Shown here: positions 48,001 through 55,650 of the stretch, one piece after another
Numbering within the stretch: the stretch's first letter is position 1
Layout of the letters: every line of letters begins with the position of its first letter
Origin: Desulfosediminicola ganghwensis
GTDB lineage: Bacteria > Desulfobacterota > Desulfobulbia > Desulfobulbales > Desulfocapsaceae
NCBI RefSeq assembly: GCF_005116675.2
Contig: NZ_CP050699.1
Span: 3,061,001 to 3,125,000 of the forward strand
Reading direction: 5' to 3'
DNA: 64,000 bases
The notes under the pieces: model-generated
Databases searched by the model: none
The model's input: the letters and a program-made list of their open reading frames with translations, nothing else
What the model was told of the DNA's origin: nothing
Translations under genes and position numbers: made by a program

Positions 48001-48742
48001 CGAGATCCAGAGCGTTGGTGATCTCAATTGCATCAAACTTGGCGGGGCAGGCTGAATAACAGGCACCGCAGGCTGTACACAACGCCTGATCTATCACAGC
48101 TTGTTCACCTTTCTGCCAGTTGATAGCAGCTTGCAGGCAGGCTTTCTTGCACAGGCCGCATTTGCCGCATTTGTCTGTATCGACAGTAAAGGTCCAGGGC
48201 TGAATCTTCGTGGGACGTGGCGGCAGGGAGCCGGTAATGATCTTCTTTTCTTTGGCTCTGAGAGGTTTGCGTTTTCCGTCTTTTTCTTCAAACTCCGGAA
48301 AATCGGAGCGGTGAGTTACCGGACAGGTATATTCACAGAGCCCGCAGCCTGTGCAGCTGTTGGTGTCAACATAGCGGGCGCGGCTGGTGACGATAGCTTT
48401 GAAGTTGCCCTGTTCGCCATCCAGCGAGCTGAGTTCGCTATGGGTAAACAGCTCTATATTTCGATGTTTGCCCACTTCAACCAGTTTGGGTGAAACGATG
48501 CACATCGAGCAGTCATTGGTTGGGAAGGTCTTATCGAGCTGGGCCATTTTACCGCCAATGGCCGGGGATTTTTCGATCATGTAGACCTTGTAGCCGCTGT
48601 TGGCCAGGTCGAGGGCCGACTGCATGCCGCTGATACCACCGCCGATAACAAGTACGGCACCGGTGGGGAGCGTTGTGGTCTCTGTGCCGGATTCTGTGCT
48701 TGATCCTGTTTTTAAACCGGGATTGAAGAGATCAGGAGTCAT
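45011..48742 (-). CDS. hdrA: HdrA-like flavoprotein with two tandem FAD modules and several ferredoxin domains
   Basis: This 1243-residue protein is the presumed electron-bifurcating subunit. Module 1 has a Rossmann FAD site (VLVIGGGISGMQSALDLAN), then CSMCIVSPKL. Ferredoxin motifs follow: CTGCGLCEYTCP, CGKCGLCKKAC, CTACGACYSACP, CIRCGLCSLMC, CQMCGACISVCP, and a CGICQSVC site. The HdrA cysteine patch CNREYCSSVCCMY comes next. Module 2 restarts with VFICHCGANIASVVNVEE and IVVSACSPTTHEP, a second FAD site (LLIIGGGLAGMNAALEAAN), CSRVCC, and two final clusters (CAVCLTCVRACP, CQGCGICVAECP). Usual HdrA is about 650 residues, so this is a near-complete duplication in one chain. It overlaps hdrB and mvhD by 4 bp each. 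Confidence 0.94.
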   Translation of the reverse strand: MTPDLFNPGLKTGSSTESGTETTTLPTGAVLVIGGGISGMQSALDLANSGYKVYMIEKSPAIGGKMAQLDKTFPTNDCSMCIVSPKLVEVGKHRNIELFTHSELSSLDGEQGNFKAIVTSRARYVDTNSCTGCGLCEYTCPVTHRSDFPEFEEKDGKRKPLRAKEKKIITGSLPPRPTKIQPWTFTVDTDKCGKCGLCKKACLQAAINWQKGEQAVIDQALCTACGACYSACPAKFDAIEITNALDLEQSLGAALVTRSAEIKKEFSEMAPEQCIRCGLCSLMCKEVMGIGALKLDKNGIEAGTDICQMCGACISVCPVDFLAMDKLSNRTAEPLLDEFNERLNSRKPVNIFYPQAVPRVPVIDETSCVQLNTGNCGICQSVCGVGAIRYEDVVTETEIEVGSVIFSPGFEVSDPKLRAEFGYGIYKNVLTSIEFERLLSASGPTSGEVVRPGDNSHPKKIAWIQCVGSRDQSCNREYCSSVCCMYATKEAYIAREHDKAIEPTIFYIDMRSFGKNFDNYIERAKNNKVRYVRAMVSRAYEDPQTGDLELRYTDENGLRQRETFDMVVLSVGIQVKKESWKLAEKLQIEMDKYGFASTSSFAPLTTSRPGIFASGAFNGPKDIPETVIEASGAAQAASAPLSSARNSLISRETLPEEKTIADDALRIGVFICHCGANIASVVNVEEVMNYASTLPGVVYVDKPLYTCSQDTQERMREIIEEHNLNRIVVSACSPTTHEPLFMSTIRAAGLNKYYFDMANIRDQCSWVHPLEPEKATEKAKQLTRMAVANASAAEALQEIEFPVDTRLLIIGGGLAGMNAALEAANQGCSVYLLEKEAVLGGNLNRLRRTTDGLDVQNYLNTLVHQVEQDERIKVYTSSEVVEHSGFVGSFETEIITPSGTPRVLKHGAILLATGGHENRPKLYGLGEAKRVITQSEFEQLIEENPKGVAGCKSVVMIQCAGSRDAEHQDYCSRVCCNQAVKNSLSLKELNQDCRVDILYRDMRTYGLGELNYLKARELGVNFIRYQPEQNMPEVLPTEKAVNITIHDPSIRADVILSADLLVLSTGITPGNTEELSSMLRCTRNSNGFFIEAHAKLRPVDLPSEGLFMAGTAHGPKNIPETISQAQAAVARALTILSRDKLTLSAVVSKVDPVNCAVCLTCVRACPYGVPVINEEHTAEINPALCQGCGICVAECPAKTIYLGRYNDQNIFAKVNSGSTQAVQPDESQNISTESSQTVEEVPA

Positions 48743-49641
48743 GCTGATTCCTCCTTTTGAGATGTAGTCTCTGTCGTACTCCCTGAGGCTGTCCCTACAT
48801 TGTGAGCAGAACGTTCCATATGGGCTTGCAGGGCGTGGGCAGGTACCAGATGCACCTTCTGCTGTTTTTCAGGGTACGAGCCGGTCAGGGCTGCGGCGAT
48901 CAGTTCAGTTGCATAATAGACAACCATTGATGCTCCCGGTGGGAGTTCCTGCCTGCTTTCCACATTGGCCTGACACATGGGGCAGTCCGTTACCATGGCT
49001 GTCGCTCCTCCACGGCGGGCGGCTTCAACAATCTCACCAACCAGCTTGCCTGCGATATCGGGTCTGGTCATGGTAAGACTGCCGGAGCAGCACTCTGTTT
49101 TATGTGACCATGAGACAGGATCTGCGCCGATTGCCGTAACTATGTTCTCAAGCGTGGTGGGCATTTCATGATTGGGCGCATCGGTTATATGAGGTGGCCT
49201 GAGTGACAGACAGCCGTAATAACAGGCAACTTTCATTTTGCCGACCGGTTGAATTACTTTATCGGCGATGAGTTCAAGTATTTCAGGCTCAGCCAGAAAA
49301 GTAGAGATATGGACCAGTTTGAAGTCCGGGTTATAGTCGGTTACATCCCAGTATTCCGGATCTTCGCGTAAGGCTTTATCGGCTGCCTTTAGTCTCTGGT
49401 AGCAGGCAGAGCAGGGGATCAGAACGTTATCCGAAGATTTTGCAGCGAGCAGGAGGTTGCGGATAGAAAGACGCATGGCGACTTCATGATTGGTCATATG
49501 GGCGGAGGAGGCACCGCAACAGTTCCAGTCTTCTATCTCGTTCAACTCAACGCCGATTGTCTGACAAACTTCCAAGATGGTGTCGTTGTAGTCACGGGCT
49601 GTGCCCTGTAGCGAGCAGCCCGGGTAGTATGTCATTTTCAT
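48739..49641 (-). CDS. hdrB: HdrB-like subunit (CCG-domain, noncubane Fe-S)
   Basis: This 300-residue protein has two cysteine-rich CCG domains. The first is complete: Cys9, WNCCGASS (Cys41-Cys42) and LIPCSAC (Cys77 and Cys80). The second runs CYYGC, ECCSGS and DCPMC, where the usual CCG reads CCS-G. HdrB in heterodisulfide reductase carries two noncubane 4Fe-4S clusters at its active site. In this operon the natural substrate is probably not a heterodisulfide, and the subunit may serve electron transfer to MetVF. It overlaps its neighbours by 4 bp on both sides. Confidence 0.93.
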   Translation of the reverse strand: MKMTYYPGCSLQGTARDYNDTILEVCQTIGVELNEIEDWNCCGASSAHMTNHEVAMRLSIRNLLLAAKSSDNVLIPCSACYQRLKAADKALREDPEYWDVTDYNPDFKLVHISTFLAEPEILELIADKVIQPVGKMKVACYYGCLSLRPPHITDAPNHEMPTTLENIVTAIGADPVSWSHKTECCSGSLTMTRPDIAGKLVGEIVEAARRGGATAMVTDCPMCQANVESRQELPPGASMVVYYATELIAAALTGSYPEKQQKVHLVPAHALQAHMERSAHNVGTASGSTTETTSQKEESA

Positions 49642-50201
49642 CGCTCATACTCCTTTCCTTTGCCCGCAAAGATTTCGCGAATTTCAGGTTTACCTTCGAT
49701 GGAATGGGGGAGCAGGCTCAGTTTTCCTTTGGCCAGCATGGAAATGCCAAGCTTCATATCCCCTGCATAATCCCCTGAACGTAATTTGTAGGCACCAATC
49801 ATACCGATTTCATAGGTGCGGCCCCAGCGCCTGACCGACTCAAGAAAAGAGGCATGGAAGGCGGGAACCTGAGGGACGGCTGGCGGGATGTCTTTTCTGA
49901 GAGCAAGTTCCCGCAGCACATCCATCAGGGCTGTAATATCAATGTCATTCGGGCAACGGGTTGCGCAGGTATCACAGGAGGCGCAAAGCCAGATGGTGCT
50001 GCTGGCAAGAAGCTGGTCTTCCATGCCGTATGAGGCAAGTCGCACGATCTCCATTGGCTGCAGGTCAAAGTAATCCGCCACCGGGCACCCGGCAGAGCAA
50101 CGGTTACATTGATAACAGGTCTGTACGTCGATATCGCGGGAGCTCAGTTTTTTCAGGAGCTTTCTGCTTCCCTTAGCTGGTGAAATGGGGCTGTTTTGCA
50201 T
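49638..50201 (-). CDS. hdrC: HdrC-like iron-sulfur subunit
   Basis: This 187-residue ferredoxin-type protein has two 4Fe-4S motifs, CYQCNRCSAGCP and CASCDTCATRCP, plus the HdrC helix-rich C-terminus. It should wire HdrA to HdrB. The ATG at 50201 is supported by GGAG 6 nt upstream and lies inside the end of the sensor kinase gene (29-bp overlap). It overlaps hdrB by 4 bp. Confidence 0.93.
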   Translation of the reverse strand: MQNSPISPAKGSRKLLKKLSSRDIDVQTCYQCNRCSAGCPVADYFDLQPMEIVRLASYGMEDQLLASSTIWLCASCDTCATRCPNDIDITALMDVLRELALRKDIPPAVPQVPAFHASFLESVRRWGRTYEIGMIGAYKLRSGDYAGDMKLGISMLAKGKLSLLPHSIEGKPEIREIFAGKGKEYER

Positions 50202-51801
50202 GGCTTTCTCCAGTCGAGGTTTGCTCTGTTTTGTGTTCAGTATCAGGCTTCTGGCCGGAAATGCTTTTCCCTGTGTCCTGTACTGCCGGAAATCGTAAAG
50301 AAAACGTGGTGCCTGAAGGAGAAGATTCTATAACACGTATGGTGCCCTGGTGTTCTTTGACAATGGCGTAAGAAACCGAAAGGCCGAGGCCCGTACCTTC
50401 TCCAGGTTTTTTGGTGGTAAAGAAGGGGTCGAAAATTTTCTTCTGCTGATCGGGCGTGATGCCGTGACCACTGTCCTTGATCAGTAGTTCGGCCAACTCA
50501 CGCCCGGCTCTGTTGCGGGTGGTGATAGTCAGGGTGCCGCCGTACTCCATGGCCTGGGCACTGTTTACCATGATATTCATCACAACCTGGTTAAGGCGGA
50601 TAGCGTTGCCGAATATCGGACAGAGATCCTGTGCCAGGTTGAGGACGATTTCGATGTTATGAAAGGATGGCTGGTTTTTAAGTACCCCTAGTGTCTTGGT
50701 AACCACCTCGTTGAGGTTGAGGCGGTCCATCTCGTAACTGGTCTGGTGACTGAATTCCAATAGATCAGCTACAATGACCTTGCAGCGTTCTGCTTCGCGG
50801 ATAATGGTCTCCAGGTCTTGCTGCAGGGGGTGATCCTGGCCCAGATCCTCAAGCACCATGTTGGCATAGAGCATAATACCGGACATGGGATTATTGATTT
50901 CGTGGGCGACCCCGGCGGCAAGGCGGCCAAGCCCTGCCATTTTTTCAGACTGCATCAGCATCTGATGGGTGTTTTCGAGGTCTTCCTCGATCTTCTGCAT
51001 GGCACGCAGGTCCGTGAAGATACCGCAGGTGGCGATTTCCTGGTCATTGTCATAGATTATGCCGCCGGAAAAATTTACGGGAATGCTTTCGCCATTTTTG
51101 TGTCGGACGGTCAACTCCTGGTTGCGGAGCTTGCCTTTGCCGCCATATTCTTCGCTTCGCATACGGGCAATGACTTCATAGGCCACACCTTCATTGTAGA
51201 TCTGGGTGACATGGAAACCGTTGCGGGTTTCTTCTTCACTGTAACCAAGCAGTGATTGCGCACCTTCGTTGAAAAGGATGATCTTGCCCCTCATATCGGC
51301 TGCGATGATGCCATCCACCGAGGAGTCGATCAGGTTATGAAAGAAGACATTTCTGCGGCGTAACTCACGCTCAAGACTTTTAAGATGGGAAATGTCGATC
51401 AGGTAGAGAATGTAATAATCAGGAGCAGAGGCAGGATAGACAAATACGATATCAAGTACCCGCCGCTCATCCTCAGTTTCATTGTCATGGCTGCCAATAG
51501 ATATTTCTTTTCTAAACCGCGACTTACGGCTTGTAGGGCGTGAGGTGAAAAAGCTTTGGAAAAGATCAATCAGTGTCCTGTTCTCACCGGTAAAGATGTC
51601 TCTGAGATGGCGTCCAGCCAGCTCGGTATAAGGGGTCTCAAGAAATCTGCTGGCTGCCGGATTGGTATAGATGATTTTATGGTCGGTACTCACAACCATC
51701 ACCCCGTTGGGGGTCTCTTCCAGGATCTGGTGTGCGTACGGTTCGGTATCGAAGTAGTCACCGGCACTGATACTGAACTGAAGAGGTAGATGATTGGCCA
51801 T
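50173..51801 (-). CDS. PAS-domain sensor histidine kinase within the hdr-met operon
   Basis: This 542-residue protein has no clear transmembrane segment, so it is probably cytoplasmic. Two PAS domains are visible. The first is near residues 20-130 (ILEETPNGVMVVSTDHKIIYTN) and the second near 150-260 (LIDSSVDGIIAADMRGKIILFN). A HisKA/HATPase module follows (LAAGVAHEINNPMSGIML with the H-box His, LNQVVMNIMVNSAQAM, KDSGHGITPDQQKKIFDPFFTTK, GTGLGLSVSYAIVKEH). It begins 17 bp after the second MetF gene and its 3' end overlaps hdrC, so it is a true operon member. It may sense redox or metabolite state for this pathway, which is an inference. No DNA-binding regulator is adjacent. Confidence 0.94.
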   Translation of the reverse strand: MANHLPLQFSISAGDYFDTEPYAHQILEETPNGVMVVSTDHKIIYTNPAASRFLETPYTELAGRHLRDIFTGENRTLIDLFQSFFTSRPTSRKSRFRKEISIGSHDNETEDERRVLDIVFVYPASAPDYYILYLIDISHLKSLERELRRRNVFFHNLIDSSVDGIIAADMRGKIILFNEGAQSLLGYSEEETRNGFHVTQIYNEGVAYEVIARMRSEEYGGKGKLRNQELTVRHKNGESIPVNFSGGIIYDNDQEIATCGIFTDLRAMQKIEEDLENTHQMLMQSEKMAGLGRLAAGVAHEINNPMSGIMLYANMVLEDLGQDHPLQQDLETIIREAERCKVIVADLLEFSHQTSYEMDRLNLNEVVTKTLGVLKNQPSFHNIEIVLNLAQDLCPIFGNAIRLNQVVMNIMVNSAQAMEYGGTLTITTRNRAGRELAELLIKDSGHGITPDQQKKIFDPFFTTKKPGEGTGLGLSVSYAIVKEHQGTIRVIESSPSGTTFSLRFPAVQDTGKSISGQKPDTEHKTEQTSTGESHAKQPHFTS

Positions 51802-51818
51802 CGCTTCTATCTCCAGGT

Positions 51819-52694
51819 TTATCGTCCGATCATAGTGAGGAACTCGGGTAGTCGTTCGCCAAGGCCAATGGCAACCAGAACAGTTCCATCGCTCATGGTT
51901 TCAAGCTCACGATACAACTCTGCGGCTATGTGCATGCCGGCATCCCTTTTGACCGGTGCATCCATCATCTTCTTTAAGTACTCCTGGGGAACCGACGGGA
52001 CACCCGGGAGATTGTTGAGGTAGCGAATCATTACCACCGACTTGAGAAACATTATGGAGGTATAGAGGCGAATATTGTTCTGTTCCGCTGCGGGCACGAA
52101 CAACTCGAGGATGTTCAGATCGTAGGTGGGGCCTAATGTTACCGAGCGAACACCCTGGTCGGCCATAGCCGGGAACGATTCGGCAAGTTTCCGATTGACT
52201 GCAGCATCGTCAGATAATTCTAGGGAAACCCCTACCTCATAGGCAGTTGGTCCGTCCAGTTCTTCGCCGGCAAGGTCGCGCCCTCTGGTGAGCGAAGTTG
52301 CACATTTTATCATGGCAGGCATGTCGAGATCGCCGCTGGACTTGGCCATGGGCTGGTCACCCTCTGAGGTATCGTGGCCAACCTGTAACACTACTTCTTT
52401 TACACCCAAAGCAGCTGCCGCGAGTAGATCGGCCTGGAAGGAGATACGGTTTCGGTCACGACCGTTGATGACCATCTGAGGTGTAAAACCGATGTCGGAA
52501 AGAGTAAGGCACGGAGCAATGGGCGACATGCGCATGATGGCATTTTCACAGTCGGTAATTCGAATTGAATCGACACGCCCGCGTATTTGCAGGGCAAAAT
52601 CGAGAAATGATTCGAGGTTAGCTCCTTTGGGGGGATCGAGTTCGGCAATGACGCGAAATGGAGATTCCTGGGAACGTCCTTGAAAATCGTGCAT
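51819..52694 (-). CDS. Second MetF-like methylene-tetrahydrofolate reductase family protein
   Basis: This 291-residue TIM-barrel protein is related to the MetF at the other end of the operon. It has VIAELDPPKGANLESFLDFA, DRNRISFQADLLAAAALGVKEVVLQVGHD, and GPTYDLNILELF. It lacks the PEFFIGCAVNPFADP region in recognisable form. It is the first gene of the operon, with AGGAGG before its ATG. It could be a paralogous reductase, a regulatory or folate-binding subunit, or a ferredoxin-type MetF working alone. The sequence does not decide. Confidence 0.85.
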   Translation of the reverse strand: MHDFQGRSQESPFRVIAELDPPKGANLESFLDFALQIRGRVDSIRITDCENAIMRMSPIAPCLTLSDIGFTPQMVINGRDRNRISFQADLLAAAALGVKEVVLQVGHDTSEGDQPMAKSSGDLDMPAMIKCATSLTRGRDLAGEELDGPTAYEVGVSLELSDDAAVNRKLAESFPAMADQGVRSVTLGPTYDLNILELFVPAAEQNNIRLYTSIMFLKSVVMIRYLNNLPGVPSVPQEYLKKMMDAPVKRDAGMHIAAELYRELETMSDGTVLVAIGLGERLPEFLTMIGR

Positions 52695-53343
52695 GGTGCC
52701 TCCTGTATGCAGAATTGCAATGTGCGAATTCTTTTTAAATTACACACACGATGGCGCAGCAAGTGGCGCGTCGTGCATCAATTTGCATGATTATAGGAAG
52801 CAGGCACGGGCAAGATGAATTGTGCAGAAAGCTGGCAGTGGACAGCGGTAGAGTAGAGCAGTACTCGTGGGCAGTGTAGGGGACAGGTAGGGTGAGATCG
52901 AATAACTGCTCCTCCATATCGTCTGGCGATACGAAGAGACCTGTCTACACTCGCCTCTGGTGAACAAGAGGCGAGGCACTTTCCTCTACCTTTATTCACC
53001 ACCGCTGTGTGTATTTCAGATATACATGGGGATTTTATGAATGTCAAATGGGCAGTAGGTGTGCTGCTAAAAGTGATTTATATCCGGAATGATAAGGGAT
53101 GAGCCGATAAGTCTGTTGAAGAAGTATTGTAATTTAAGGGGATCTGGGAATATCTACTGGTAGTGGAAAGGCTGGCTGAATTGAGAAGATGTTTATTGGA
53201 GGGAAGTGCTATTGGTCCGGTAGTGAATTGAAATCTTTGAATAATAAATATTTATACAAAACATATGCGAAATTTATAAAAAACAGCATCACCATTACTT
53301 CTTGTCTACTAATCGGGCAACGCTGGTTGAGGCCGGTCGGCAA
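52695..53343. other. Long intergenic region upstream of the hdr-met operon
   Basis: No gene is convincing here. A 9-bp hairpin, CTCGCCTCT (52950-52958) with AGAGGCGAG (52967-52975), could lie in an operon leader. The right part (53190-53290) is very AT-rich. It is the border between the conserved operon and the mobile island. Confidence 0.45.
52790..52795 (-). promoter_or_regulatory. Possible -10 box of the hdr-met operon
   Basis: On the minus strand TATAAT occurs about 95 bp upstream of the first ATG of the operon. The -35 region at 18-nt spacing (TTCATC) is poor. Only a candidate. Confidence 0.35.
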
Positions 53344-53360
53344 TAGCGGACACCAAAATA

Positions 53361-54194
53361 TTACGCTGTATTTTGCTCTTTGAAAAATTGTTGTTCATAA
53401 GCGGCAGGTGAAAGGTAATCCAATCTCTTCTGACGCCTTTGGCGGTTATAGAAAATTTCGATGTACTCCGTGATTTCCTTTATCGCTTCATTTCTGGTGA
53501 CGTAGCGACGATGGTGGACCAACTCATTTTTCAATACTCCCCAGAAGCTTTCGATGGGTGCGTTATCATAACAGTTACCGCGACGACTCATAGAAGCGCG
53601 CATACCGAATTGGTCGAGCAATCTTCGATACTCCAGAGCACAATACTGACTGCCTCGGTCCGAATGATGGATCAAGCCTTCGGGTGGGCGCTTGGAAGCA
53701 ACAGCACGAAAAAGTGACTGGCTGACCAAGTTCTTTGTCATTCGCTCACCCATTGCATAGCCGACGATCTCCCCTGTGAACAGATCTTTATGACCAGCGA
53801 GATACAACCAGCCTTCGGCAGTGGAAATGTACGTAAGATCAGTAACCCAGACCTGGTTGGGGGCCTTGGCTTCAAACTTCTGTTCAAGAACATTCTCGGC
53901 AATCGGCAAGCGATGATTTGAGTTTGTAGTTGCCTTGAACTTTTTCACCTGCTTGCAGCGAATACCGTGTTCCTTGCGGATGCGTTTGATCCTATGCACT
54001 CCTACATGAACACCATGCTCGGCCAGGTCACTCTGCAAGCGTTCAGGGCCATACGTTTCTCTATTTCTTTTGTGAGCCGCTTTGATCTCGATGACAAGCC
54101 GTGTCTCTTCTTGCCGTCGTGGTGATTCCGGGCGTTTCAGCCAAGCATAATAGCCGCTTGAAGAAACAGCTAGAACCTGGCAGAGCAAAGGCAC
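53361..54194 (-). CDS. IS3-family transposase OrfB (element A)
   Basis: The DDE integrase domain is complete. It has VTDLTYIST (first Asp), IHHSDRGSQYCA (second Asp) and NAPIESFWG (Glu), ending FYNRQRRQKRLDYLSPAAYEQQF. From this ATG it is 277 residues. In IS3 elements OrfAB is made by a -1 frameshift, and the open frame extends upstream to an A7 slippery run (T7 on the plus strand, 54266-54272) near the end of orfA. Because orfA is interrupted, normal fusion transposase cannot be made from this copy. Confidence 0.93.
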   Translation of the reverse strand: MPLLCQVLAVSSSGYYAWLKRPESPRRQEETRLVIEIKAAHKRNRETYGPERLQSDLAEHGVHVGVHRIKRIRKEHGIRCKQVKKFKATTNSNHRLPIAENVLEQKFEAKAPNQVWVTDLTYISTAEGWLYLAGHKDLFTGEIVGYAMGERMTKNLVSQSLFRAVASKRPPEGLIHHSDRGSQYCALEYRRLLDQFGMRASMSRRGNCYDNAPIESFWGVLKNELVHHRRYVTRNEAIKEITEYIEIFYNRQRRQKRLDYLSPAAYEQQFFKEQNTA

Positions 54195-54220
54195 TGCATA
54201 CTCAGGTCGAAGCTCTGTAA

Positions 54221-54391
54221 TTATCGCGTACTGTGCAGCGACTCCTTGGCAAAGTACGCGGCTGCTTTTTTTAGGATGTCGCGCTCCTGCTTGACCTGAG
54301 CCAGCTCTCGTTTAACACGATTGAGTTCTAACTCGATTTCGGTTAATGGCTGTTGGTGGCCACCTATATTGCCTAGTTTACCGGCCCTGAA
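54221..54391 (-). pseudogene. 3' part of IS3 orfA (element A)
   Basis: This encodes FRAGKLGNIGGHQQPL, then the coiled-coil leucine-zipper end ELNRVKRELAQVKQERDIL, typical of OrfA. Its missing N-terminus lies at 56956-57099, on the far side of the inserted element B. Confidence 0.9.
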
Positions 54392-54460
54392 TGCTGATCC
54401 TGCTATAAAAGAGTGGACACTCAGATAAGCCAATATTAAAGAGATTGGCAGGAGGAAGAT

Positions 54461-54763
54461 ATGAGTGTTCAAAGAAGAAGATACGATCCAGATTTCAAGC
54501 GCAATGCAGTTCAGCTGACCGATGATCCCGGCAGGTCAGTGCAAGATGTAGCCGACAGTCTCGGTATCTCTAAAGACCTTCTCTACAAGTGGAGGCGTGA
54601 GTTTCGAGCCAAAGAAGAACTAGCTTTCCCTGGGAACGGTCGTGAGGCTCTGACTGAGCAGGAAAAGAAAATCAGGGACCTTGAGAAAAAGCTCAAGGAT
54701 GCCGAGATGGAACGAGATATCCTAAAAAAAGCTGTGGCCATCTTCAGCAGAGCACCGAAATGA
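54461..54763 (+). CDS. IS3-family OrfA (element B)
   Basis: This 100-residue DNA-binding protein has an HTH (DPGRSVQDVADSLGISKDLLYKWRREF) and a C-terminal coiled coil (KIRDLEKKLKDAEMERDIL). AGGAGG precedes the ATG. An A7 slippery run at 54724-54730 and an ATGA overlap with orfB provide for the frameshifted OrfAB transposase. Confidence 0.93.
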   Translation: MSVQRRRYDPDFKRNAVQLTDDPGRSVQDVADSLGISKDLLYKWRREFRAKEELAFPGNGREALTEQEKKIRDLEKKLKDAEMERDILKKAVAIFSRAPK

Positions 54764-55437
54764 AATATAGATTCATTGAAAAGAACCGCTCAGCATTTCC
54801 GGTGAAGAAGATGTGCCAGGCTTTAGAAGTTACCCCGAGTGGTTTCTATCGTTGGGAGAAAGCCCCTATCTCCACGCGAAAACGAGAAAATATACGGATT
54901 AAAGAGCGCGTGAAGGAAATCTTTAGCGCTCATAAAGGCATGGTCGGCAGCCCGCTTGTTACCGCTGACTTGCGAGATGAGCGTGAATTTTCCAGCGTTA
55001 GTCGGCCTCGCGTTGCGCGATTAATGAAAGAAATGGGGTTGAGGTGCAAAACAACAAAGAAATTCGTAGTAACAACCGATTCAAAACATAAGCAACCTGT
55101 AGCGTCGAATCTGCTCGATCGTAAATTCTCAGTTTCAGCTCCAAACACCGCCTGGGTGAGCGATATCACCTACATCAAGGTCGGTGCAAAATGGCATTAT
55201 CTCACAGTGTTTATTGATCTATTCTCTCGCGCGATTGTTGGCTGGGATCTGAGCGATTCCCTGGAGAGTAAATCTGCAATATATGCACTTAAAAAAGCAA
55301 TAATGAGGCGCAGGCCTGCACCAGGTTTGATGATCCATAGTGATCGTGGCATTCAGTATGCAAGTTCCAGTTTCAGGGCTGTACTAACACAGAATGGATA
55401 TATTCAAAGCATGAGTCGCAAGGGAAATTGTTGGGAT
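54760..55437 (+). pseudogene. 5' part of IS3 orfB (element B), cut by IS110
   Basis: This encodes the first two thirds of the DDE transposase, with VSDITYIKV and IHSDRGIQYASS, up to SMSRKGNCWD. The frame then enters the IS110 left end and stops after three foreign residues. The catalytic Glu is in the separated 3' part at 56722-56925. Precise loss of the IS110 element would restore the gene. Confidence 0.92.
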
Positions 55438-55460
55438 ACTCAGTTATAGTGGTATTGAAT

Positions 55461-55623
55461 GTCAGGCTAGCCTGACCCGTGCTGGGATTGGCTCTATTGC
55501 CTTTGCGTTGACCTGTCGGCTGGCCCTGGCGTTCCCCATGCATCACTGGGCCGATTGCTTGTGACCTAATAGGAGCTTTGTCCTGCATCTTGAGTGTCCT
55601 GTCCTGTAATCCGGGCTGGTGAT
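55461..55623 (+). ncRNA. Bridge RNA of the IS110 element
   Basis: Two large stem-loops can be read. Target-binding loop: stem 55461-55476 with 55515-55530 (about 14 bp, two single-base bulges). Its 38-nt loop holds TGGGAT (55483-55488), identical to the left target ending at 55437, and TGCGTT (55504-55509), complementary with one G-T pair to the right target AATGCA at 56722. Donor-binding loop: stem 55542-55552 with 55613-55623 (10 of 11 pairs). Its loop holds ATAGGAGC (55569-55576), identical to the element's right end at 56711-56718, and TGAGT (55591-55595), complementary to the left end ACTCA at 55438-55442. Order and content match bridge RNAs described for IS621-like elements. Confidence 0.8.
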
Positions 55624-55650
55624 ACCTACTAAACTTTTAGGAGGTAGTCG

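Noticed and set aside
52755-52775. Sigma-54-like TGGCGC...TGCAT sequence upstream of the hdr-met operon
   Set aside because: It lies on the wrong strand for the operon, and the GG-to-GC spacing is 8 nt where 10 is required.
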